Shown: positions 55,251 through 64,000 of the stretch, piece after piece | How the letters are laid out: each line of letters opens with the position of its first letter | How positions within the stretch are numbered: position 1 is the first letter of the stretch | DNA from: Echinometra lucunter | Lineage: Eukaryota > Echinodermata > Echinoidea > Camarodonta > Echinometridae | Length of the DNA stretch: 64,000 nt | Direction: 5' to 3' | NCBI GenBank assembly: GCA_029962745.1 | Contig: CM057155.1 | Span: 29,712,483 to 29,776,482, forward strand | Program-made: the position numbers and the translations under genes | The notes under the pieces: model-generated | Seen by the model: only the letters and a program-made list of their open reading frames with translations | Told to the model about the DNA's origin: nothing | Databases searched by the model: none

Positions 55251-58200
55251 TCATGCCCTGAACAGGTCGTTGTCGGCGTTGTCCTTCTCCACTACCACCA
55301 CCACCACATCCCTCTCCTCCTTCCCCTCCTTCCTTCGCCACGTTTGGAAAGCACAGCGGATGTATTTCCAAGGGACGTCCGTCGGTATCCAACACAGGTA
55401 TTCGTAAATACCTAGTTTTTCTTTTAAGAGTTGTAACGTATCGGCGTTTTCAAAAAGGAAGGAACAGTACGTAAGTTGGGTATTTGCGTTGTCGTTGATG
55501 ATGTCGAAGGATGGCTGGGAATGGTGAGTACGAGGTTGTTCTCGAAAAGTGGAAGACGATGCTGGACTAGGAGAAGGAGAATGAGAAGGAGAACGAGAAT
55601 GAGAAGGAGGAGGGGGAACGGTAACGGCAGCAATGTGGGGATAGAAATAAGTTTGAAACAGCTGGATCGTCTCTTCGTGCTTCGTGACCAGATTGACATG
55701 GGCCATATGACTCGGTGAAACGTCGAACAGGTGTACGTCCTCACCCATGGTAGATGTGACCTGGTAGGTCTCCAAGTAGTTTTCCGAGGCGACCTCGACG
55801 GTATAGCGTTTATTTTGAATGGAATTTCGTTTGAGCCTACAGGCCACGCGATTTCTCAATTCGTAGAAATAGTATTCGGCCGGAGCCATGGGTAGACCTT
55901 GGACGATGGTGTTAAAAAACCGAGAGATGTCGGGCCCAACAGCCTGCAGCTGGCGCTGGGGGTAACACTCGTCGGAATAGGGGGAATAATACGGCGTCAT
56001 TTTGAAACAATCGACTCTTCTGGACGTCAAGTCGTAGTTGCGTGCATGAACGATACCCGAGTGAGTAGAAAAACAGCAAGGACGTTCTACCTTTTTGGTC
56101 ATGGTCGGATAGTAGGTGAATGTGGTGTCCTTGCCGTACGTATGGATGGTTTGAATGACGTCCATGGGTTCACGATCGAAGCCCGGCAAGGTGGAGTTGT
56201 ATCTTTTCCAGCAATCTCGACTGACGAACTGTTTGACGTCGTCGCTGCTGCAGACAACGAGCGTGCGCGATTCCAACAAGCCCTTCTCTCCTTCGTTGGC
56301 CGCGCATTTTCCAAAATATTGCAAGGGATTGGTGTGAGGACGATTGTAGACGAAGTTGTTATGGAGATCACCGAAAAAATGTTTTTTCCCCAGGAGACAG
56401 GTCTTGAGCTTATGGAGCAACAGCTGTTCCAATCCGTAGACACGCACGTCGGCTACCGTAGTATGGGCGTTGTTCAAGGATGCCATGAAAACGATACTTT
56501 CGGGCAACAAGGCTTGTTTGAGTCCGAAAAGATGTCTGCTTTCGAGAGGAGCGAGGATTCCCGGCGCACTTTCCAGTTCGTTGTACAAAACGCGATTGTA
56601 AAGGTCCGACCCTTCCTTCAGACATTGCCGTATCTGGTTTTTGGTGAGGACAGCCAGGGTGGAGGCCAGCGTGTCGGCATCGGCCAGAAAGTTATGGAAA
56701 TGTCGATCGGAGAAATGCGAGCCGCGATACGCCGTTTTGACCATGGCGGCGAGTTCGGGAAACTCTTTCCAGTCCAGTCGGCTGTTGACACCTTCTCCGC
56801 TCAGATTACAGGCGCTCGGACCGAGAGACAGATTTTTAAGCTTGCACAACCATAGGTAACTGTACAGAAACTGTTGCATGAGCGACACGGCCCGCGGATC
56901 TACCCGTCTACGTTGAACGTTTCATGGGGATCCTGTTTGATGGCGCAGGCATTGCAGGCGCTTGCCCGTTCTCTCAAGGAGGGCTCTATGATGGCATCGT
57001 AGTGCTGATTAAAAAGTAAAATGTGGCCATCGGCATTGGTGATTTTTTGATCCACTTTTTGGTAGACGGAGGAATCGTTGCTTTTGACGGCGCCACAACG
57101 GTCGATGGTGTTATAGCCCTTGTCGTAGAGGGACTTCAAGGAATCCACGATACTGCTCTTGGTTGAAAAGACATTGAGCTGATCGGAGCCATCGTAGCGA
57201 GCACCTTGGTACTGAACGTGGGGATACACCTTGCACTTGAGATCTTGGCTGTAGTCGTATCTGGCTCCCACGGGTGTTGTTTCGTTGGTGTCCTTGGTAC
57301 TCCCATCCGGGGAAGGATGATGATCGGACCTGCCTTTTTTACGAGCATTGCCACCGGCACCATCTCCGTTATTTCCACCGTTACCTTTCTTAGCGGAGTA
57401 CATGCGTTTATTTCGAGCGTTACCTCCAACCGTCGAACTGGCGACGCCCCTCACGCTGGTGGCTTCGTGCGTAAAGACGACGCTGCCGACGGAAGGATCT
57501 CCCAGATGGAATTCTCCTTCTTTGGGTATTTCTTGGGATAAGAATGCCTGCGCGCTGCATCTGTCTACCACTTTTAGGAGGGGCTGGTTATGTATTCCGA
57601 CAAACAGATTGTAGAGGCGCTCCAGGATATTGGATTTCCCCAACGAAGGTAGACCGTACACCGTGTTGATGGGGACTCGTTGATAGGGTGCACCGATGCA
57701 TTTCAAGCAAAATAGAAAGGATTCGATAAAAAAGCGATTCATGTGCATGTATCCCGACGAATTGTGATCTGTGATGGCGTAGACGAAGTCTCGGAATAAC
57801 GTTTGAGGTGCACTTTCCTGTCTGGGTAGGGATGGAGTCCAGATCAGGGGTACACCGCAGTCGTCCTCGGACCGATGGTGGCGGTGATGGGCCGCCACGG
57901 GTTTGGTCGTAGCGGTGGTGGTCGATTTGACTGTCATGCCCTTATCGGAAAAGAGTCGAAATATCCGATTGCGAACGGCAGAGTCGGTGTGCGCCGTCTG
58001 GATATCAAACTGCCGCAAGATGTTAAAGACGTTGATGTCGTAAGGTGTCATGGTGTGAGAATTCATTCGGAATACTCGATCCAAATAATGATAGAGATCT
58101 ACGTCGTGTATCCATACCAGTTCGCTAAACTGAAAAGTTCGGCGTTGGCACGTTAGGGGTGCATCCCGAGTCGGGGGATTCGAGGCAATCGTTTGGATCG

Positions 58201-59083
58201 TGGTCAAGGGATGAAACGATGACTGTTTCAGAAACAGGGATAGATTTTCACCCAAAGATAGAGAGGCGTTGTTATGCATGGCAATCGACACGTTACCCAC
58301 CTGACCGATATGTTGGTAATCCTCTTTTTTCTCATCTTGGGCTTTTCGTACGGAAACGATTTTATTCGTACAAGCTGCAAGGGAAACCCGTACCAGATAC
58401 AGTAAACCATTAATCAAGACGGTATTGTGTTCGTTTCTCCTTTCGGCGCTGTACTGTGCCACTTTTCCAATAATTTTTGCATACGTTTATAAATTCCGTT
58501 AATCCTGCCGCAGTTGATAACTTCCTTTTCTCCTTCTCGTTCTCCTTCTTCTTCTTCCTCGTCTATATCTACTTCTACTTTCTCTCTCTCCTCGTCTCCG
58601 GCGTCTTCCCTTGTTTCTTCCCTCGCAGTTCTCCTCCAGCTTTTCTTCTTCCTCCTCTTCTTCTTCTTCTTCTCTCCATCGTTGTTGTTGTACTGCACCC
58701 TCATTGTCGAGCTCGTCAATAATTTCGTCTTGGCCATGTTCTTTTTCCCACCCCAACTCCCCCTCGTCGACATCACGCGTCAGTTGAAGGAGTTTGCTCA
58801 AGACATGGATCCACTTGTAGGATTTGGCACACAGATATCCGAGACCCAGCATCTCTAAGATAAAAAAGTTGTTTTGGCAAATATTGGCGTAAATTTTCTC
58901 GAGATCTAAAACCCCAAACTGCCCGCAACTACCGTGATAACGGTAAAGAACGGAGGCGACGTCGCTCAACGTTCGCATGGTTACCGTTTCTCGAACGTGG
59001 GCCCTGGCTGTTTCGAAGTTGATGGCTGGATTATGACAGGTTTGATTCGATTCCTGGTAATAATTTATATTGTAGATGCCACC
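55251..59083 (-). CDS. Probable superfamily 3 helicase (D5/NS1-like), 5' end in gap, frameshifted
   Basis: Three consecutive minus-strand frames read as parts of one protein of over 1,200 codons: 58499-59083, 56900-58462 and 55251-56888. They abut or overlap by a few codons and change frame by one base, one change being in a GGG run (near 56902). In the middle frame a Walker A, GLPSLGKSN, lies at residues 270-278 (about 57630-57655). A likely motif B, SVVFTHEA with Glu333, follows. A segment like motif B' spans about 438-475, and a motif C-like HILLFNQHYDAI with Asn485 precedes SLRERA. This A-B-B'-C order is typical of SF3 helicases, hexameric replicative helicases of DNA viruses. A Gly/Asn/Lys/His-rich insert (about 347-395) separates B from B'. 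The first frame has a long Glu/Arg-rich linker. A primase could lie in the gap. The third frame is unassigned. Confidence 0.68.
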
Positions 59084-59583
59084 NNNNNNNNNNNNNNNNN
59101 NNNNNNNNNNNNNNNNNNNNNNNNNNNNNNNNNNNNNNNNNNNNNNNNNNNNNNNNNNNNNNNNNNNNNNNNNNNNNNNNNNNNNNNNNNNNNNNNNNNN
59201 NNNNNNNNNNNNNNNNNNNNNNNNNNNNNNNNNNNNNNNNNNNNNNNNNNNNNNNNNNNNNNNNNNNNNNNNNNNNNNNNNNNNNNNNNNNNNNNNNNNN
59301 NNNNNNNNNNNNNNNNNNNNNNNNNNNNNNNNNNNNNNNNNNNNNNNNNNNNNNNNNNNNNNNNNNNNNNNNNNNNNNNNNNNNNNNNNNNNNNNNNNNN
59401 NNNNNNNNNNNNNNNNNNNNNNNNNNNNNNNNNNNNNNNNNNNNNNNNNNNNNNNNNNNNNNNNNNNNNNNNNNNNNNNNNNNNNNNNNNNNNNNNNNNN
59501 NNNNNNNNNNNNNNNNNNNNNNNNNNNNNNNNNNNNNNNNNNNNNNNNNNNNNNNNNNNNNNNNNNNNNNNNNNNNNNNNNNN
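59084..59583. other. Assembly gap, 500 N
   Basis: Exactly 500 unknown bases, cutting the helicase-like gene before its start. Confidence 0.98.
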
Positions 59584-59663
59584 AGAGCAACCTCGATCTG
59601 GCGCTGCTCAGTGGCTGCCGAGCGCACGATCAATTGGGCAAAAAGAATTTCCATTTCGGACAA
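59584..59663 (-). other. Short coding-like stretch at contig edge
   Basis: The minus strand reads MEILFAQLIVRSAATEQRQI before the gap, a plausible helical segment, and GC content drops sharply just beyond 59665. It could be an exon edge or the end of another gene. Too short to call. Confidence 0.25.
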
Positions 59664-60942
59664 TAAAATTTGGACATGTTAGTGTTGGAGTTGGAGTCAT
59701 AGGAAAACTGCATCACCTAATTGTGTCTCTTACCTCTATTACCCGATAAAACTTCATTTTGAATCACTCGGAGATCTTACCATGACACTGCCCTTTTAAT
59801 GGGAGGATAAACATAAAAAAAAATTAAAAAAAACCATGTTACAGGACAGTACAGCTGTCGTTGGTATATCATGGGAGAGGAGATTTCACACGCATCCGAC
59901 ATGACGAATCATTTAGATAATGACATTGCTTCATTGCTTTAAATTTTTTTAATTCCTAGCTCCAATATAAATTGAACAATTTCAGTAGATCAGTGTAGCA
60001 TGCGTTCCGTAGATGTCAAATAAGCCACACTCTATTATTTTCTCGTCTGTTCAATGGCGGCTCTGACCGCCTGATTTGCGAAATATTTTCATCAGGACTA
60101 GACTTTCAAGAGGGTTCGCAGTTTATATTTGCAAAATTATAATATCTGCTGAAGCATATGTGATTAGTTTGGGGAAACAAGTGATTGAATTAGAGGATAT
60201 CTCGTACGATCTTACTACTTAGTGACAGAGAAAGTGCACCGTGACTGCGGCGGTCTCACCGTGTGGGGGGGGGGGCGTTTCATGAAACCAACTCCATGAC
60301 AGTCATATATCTTGTCGAAGATCTACGGAGATGTCATGGAGCTGACGAAGTGTTCCACGAAAGCCTGGCATCTCACAGATTCATGATATCGATACTACTG
60401 GCTAGAAATATATTCTTCATCATAATCCATTAGATTTATCATTAGTTTCCGAACACAATTTTACACTCAATTTTGCCTTTTATAAGTACCAAAATACAGA
60501 GAACGTCAATGGGAATTGAAGAAAATAATATGAAGATGCATTTACACGAAAAAATACGTCAATTTTAGCATCTAGGAGTTTCTTAAATTTGAAAAAAAAA
60601 TCCGATTAACATTTGCGATTTGCGAATCTAGATTTGTAATTTGGAGGCTACTATTATTGACCGATTATTGAATGAAGACCTTAATTCTATTTTCCTTTTA
60701 ATTTTCAGAAATTAATTTTGATGTTTCCTGACCAAAACTTTGAGGTAAATGTATTTGAAAATATATCTTATATGATAATAATCAATATCTTATATGATTA
60801 TATTCATTATCATACTTGTAAAAAAGGAAAAATAATAGCAAAAATACATGCATGTAAATGAATTGTCATCATTCTTATGACTTTGTAAATACAGACTGCT
60901 CCGTCTTTTATGGTAGACTAATGTGGGGACAATTAATGTTAA
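59664..60942. other. Host non-coding DNA, no gene seen
   Basis: AT-rich. A G run with GCGTTTCATGAAACC near 60262-60290 resembles a hairpin-element end, but I could not find its partner. Confidence 0.5.
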
Positions 60943-61417
60943 AGGTATTGACTAACTTTGTGAGCCGCTGATTTAAAAAATTCTCAAACTAAGATGAAAA
61001 ATGTGTATGAGTACTTGTATTTGTACTCAAAAACCCTGAAACCAACCATAATTTGGAATGAAAAGCTGTAAGTTAGACGCAACCCGCGATTTTATTAGCT
61101 TTCGAGAGACAATGAACTAAGAGGGCCGTTTGCACGAATTAAAAAATACCGTTACCTGCCTTCCGCCACGTGATACGTCAATACACACAGTGCGGTCTGT
61201 CGAGTCATGCGCGCATGCGCACTCCTTACGTTTTGTCTGTGCAACCGACCCTCGTATATTTTTCAAACTTTGGTTCACATTTCTAATATCTAAAAATACT
61301 TTCCGTGGATATTATACTCTGAAACTTTCAGACTGGTATTTTCACACTATAATGTTTATCACATTTTCAAGTAACAAAATGAGATTTTTAAAATCATAAC
61401 AATGTTAACCATTGTCT
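60943..61417. repeat. TTAA-target MITE, second copy
   Basis: Bounded by TTAA (60939-60942 and 61418-61421) with ends AGGTATTGACTAAC and GTTAACCATTGTCT. It is diverged but co-linear with 4832-5335, sharing for example CTCAAACTAAGATGAAA and TGTGCAACCGACC. Confidence 0.85.
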
Positions 61418-61421
61418 TTAA

Positions 61422-62868
61422 TCTCATAATTATTATACTTGCTGGGGGGTTAAAACGTCGTAATACAGTATAGGATATAAGCATTTTGGCGGTGCATTAA
61501 TAACTCATGGAATATTTGTTATCCCATTCAGTGCCATCAAATATAATATAATTAATGTTATACTTTTATGTCGATATATGCAATAACTGCTTGATAATTC
61601 AGTGCTTGAAAATCAAGAAATTATTGTTTTAATAAAGCATTTTTTTTCGCTTCCCCCAAAATGGTCCCTATGCGCTGCCCATAGCCTTTCGATAAGATGA
61701 CTGTGATGGCGTGCTAAAAAGATATGACAGGTTCGGAGGAGCGAAAAGTCATTTGTCAGGGAAGTTGTCGCTGATCTTGGCAAAGATGGCTTTGTGAAAC
61801 ACTTAGCGCCGAAATGTCGCTGATCTTGTAGTTGTGACGGTCTCATGAAACGCTGCTTATCAGGTCTTCACACGGTACGCAGCTGTGCGCAGTTCAGTAT
61901 CGTACAGACAGTACCTGTCTTGTTCACGCTCAGTGCATGGTCTTTAGAAAACTGTCGATTTAAAAATTCTGTTTTTTACTAACGTGCAATCGCTGCACCG
62001 GCGGGGGAACAAGCCGATTTGGGGTTTGTGTATTTTCATAATTTCTGGCTAAAAGAAAATATGTACCACAAAAAAGTCAGTCAGGAAAAATGAAAACTAT
62101 AAGCCCTATAATCTCGCTTGGCCAACAGCCAACTGAGTAAGCCGTCGGGAAGTGTGGGGTTTTTTATTTGGGGAGGAATTATGTTGCTTCCCGACTTAAA
62201 AGGTTATATAAATCAATTTTCTTGAAAAAGTATGCACAAAATGAATTGACAGTTGTCCACAATGACATCACAGATGCTGGCACAGTTGCCAACTTGAGGA
62301 TTTTTGTAATAGGGATTTACTTAAACTTTCAAAATTCATAAGTCTTGAATAGATAGTCCGATTTCGCTCAAACTTTCACTGTTTACTCTTTTTTGTTCAT
62401 CTTCATTCACTTAAAACACACTGATGCCCGGGTTCTATTCTCCTTTACTACACTCCAGTCATTAGTGATAAATGATTCTTATTTGTTGTCATAGTAATCA
62501 GCTTTTCTTATTCTTAAAAAAAAAACCTCTGATACTGCTTTTGTATCAAATGTTTTGTGTTTATTTCTTAAATCTCTGTTATACTGGATTGGCTTCAAAG
62601 ATAACAGCATTGATGCCTTCTTTATTTTCATACCTCTGAACCCCTTCCCTATCACCGTGGCCTCCTCCCTCCGCCAGTATTCTTGCTGCTCTGTAACTTG
62701 TCGTGTGTACAGTATAAACTGTACTATTACGATATTGCTTATGACAAGGGAATTATCGTAACACCTTACTTTCACTTTAACTTTTGCTTACTTGTTTTTG
62801 TCTTTTATTTTTTGCAGCAAAAACTAAAACAGGAAAACAGTTCCTTTTTCATTATTTTCTTATGGGAG
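61422..62868. other. Host non-coding DNA, no gene seen
   Basis: AT-rich. The minus-strand frames at 61613-61846 and 62479-62775 show no domain. The segment 62210-62460 looks repeat-like (CAATGACATCACAGATGCTG) but I could not define its ends. Confidence 0.5.
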
Positions 62869-63751
62869 CAGGGGCGTAGACAGCGGGGGAGGGGGGGGGG
62901 GGGATAGGGGTATGCATCCCCCCACCTCACAAGGTGGGGGGATGACATCATCCCCCCCCCCCCCCAGGTTTTAGGGAGGGATGTTTGCTTACAATTAAAC
63001 TGAATTAACATGTTTAGAAATGATAGGAACAGCAATAATAATAATTATAACAATAATTATGATAGTAATTAGTAATGTATTATTATTATGATGCTTATGA
63101 TAATAATGATAGTTATCATCATCATCATCATTGTTAATGTGACTGGAATGACGATTACTATCATAACTATATCGATCATTATTCTGATTTATGTAGTTAT
63201 TAATATTACTTTAGGGTAATTTCGGCGCCGTCACTTGTTTTTTTTGGAGTGGTGCAACAACAAAATTTAAAAAAAAAAAAAATAGCGTGACACAAATATG
63301 CAATAATGTGTGTCAGTCCACATTCTATATTCGTTTGTCACAGTGTGTATATCTTCTATTTATGTCTGTGCATTCGGGTGTATGGGTGTGGGTGTGTGTG
63401 GGGGGTGTGGGTGTATGGCCGTACGCAGCTGGGGCAGTTGCCCCCCCCCCCCCCCCCGAAATTTTGAAAACTTACATTTTTTCTGAAAATTTTCACAAAA
63501 TTCAATAAAAGTGTTCACCAAATCCTTCAATTTCAATTTTAAAAATGCAAAAGCGCCCCCATGACAGCTCGGTCGCTTCGCTCCCTCACTTTAGAGTTTC
63601 TTCGAAAATTTTTACGCATCATGCCCCCCAGGAAAAAATTTCTGCGTACGGCCCTGTGTGTGTGTATCTATATACGAAATTGATCCTCGATTTCTCGTGA
63701 ACGGCAAATCATCCCCCCCCCCCCAGGTGTAAGAACCTGTCTACGCCAATG
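62869..63751. repeat. hAT-like element, inverted relative of 9694-10859
   Basis: The ends are CAGGGGCGTAGACAG and the complement of CATTGGCGTAGACAG. A perfect 8-bp duplication TATGGGAG flanks it (62861-62868 and 63752-63759). Internally it is the reverse complement of 9694-10859 but lacks the nested element at 9850-10396 and carries a different one (63414-63656). Confidence 0.9.
63414..63656. repeat. Nested hAT-like MITE
   Basis: The ends (TATGGCCGTACGCAG and the complement of CAGGGCCGTACGCAG) are inverted repeats with long C runs inside. GTGTGTA-type flanks on both sides fit an 8-bp duplication within a CA/GT repeat. It contains GCTCGGTCGCTTCGCTCC, reminiscent of the GAGCGAAGCGAG minisatellite. 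Confidence 0.65.
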
Positions 63752-64000
63752 TATGGGAGGTAGATAGAGTTGGAAGTTGCCGATCTAGAGTTAGCGATAG
63801 AGGAGAGACCTGAGCAAACAAACAGGAGATGGTCAGAAATAAACTCCAAGAAACTGTACGGAGGAGGAATGATGGGATGTTGTTGAAAAAAAAGACCTTT
63901 GTAATGAAGATATATGTTATTTTTAAAATATCTTTGAATACTATTGTCCTTTTGCAGTAATATTGTGTCACTATTAATCTAAACTGTATTCAATCCAGCT

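Noticed and set aside
56099..56855. 318-residue plus-strand frame opposite the helicase-like gene (55899-56855)
   Set aside because: Composition and lack of domains suggest a shadow. The minus-strand frame has matching neighbours and coding order.

Overview
The window is a scaffold from an animal nuclear genome. The flanks are AT-rich and dense in short DNA transposons and microsatellites. They carry one intron-free B-box/coiled-coil/propeller-like gene of the kind greatly expanded in marine deuterostomes and a decayed Penelope-like retroelement with a GIY-YIG remnant. A (CCCTAA)n array gives the metazoan telomere repeat. An echinoderm, most likely a sea urchin, is my best guess from the repeat families and the B-box gene, but this is inference.

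Layout: four sequence pieces are separated by three runs of exactly 500 N (20817-21316, 35952-36451, 59084-59583), which look like scaffolding gaps. (1) 1-20816: host DNA with MITEs, nested hAT-like elements, the B-box gene (11542-13386, minus), the Penelope-like relic (about 17340-18965, minus) and a duplicated segment (3910-5770 and 19655-20816). (2) 21317-35951: a gene-dense, intron-less, GC-balanced block unlike the flanks. (3) 36452-59083: a telomere array at its very start, about 4 kb of host-looking DNA, then a near-identical inverted copy of block 2 (40727-55361), continuing into unique sequence to 59083. (4) 59584-64000: host DNA with the same transposon families.

The central block looks like part of a large DNA virus or virus-derived element. 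Genes lie on both strands with short spacers, TATA-like boxes about 30-60 bp before starts, and AATAAA signals at convergent ends. It encodes a probable superfamily 3 helicase (55251-59083), a nucleotidyltransferase/zinc/short-chain-dehydrogenase fusion, two leucine-rich-repeat proteins resembling ZYG11-type Cullin-2 substrate receptors, a RING-type protein, two TPR proteins (one resembling the C-terminal half of a STAND/NLR ATPase without the ATPase), and two proteins I do not recognise. No DNA polymerase, capsid or packaging gene is visible, so the virus family cannot be named. The mix of a replication helicase with ubiquitin-ligase adaptors, a RING protein and a STAND-like TPR protein suggests a replication module next to host-manipulation genes.

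Block 2 corresponds end to end with part of block 3. The copies differ by a few substitutions and by many single-base indels in short homopolymers. Most genes broken in one copy are open in the other, so the breaks are better read as sequence error or very recent decay than as old pseudogenes. Whether the inverted copies are a real repeat, two alleles, or one locus assembled twice cannot be settled here. Because block 3 begins with telomere repeats, it may belong at a chromosome end and be misplaced in this scaffold.
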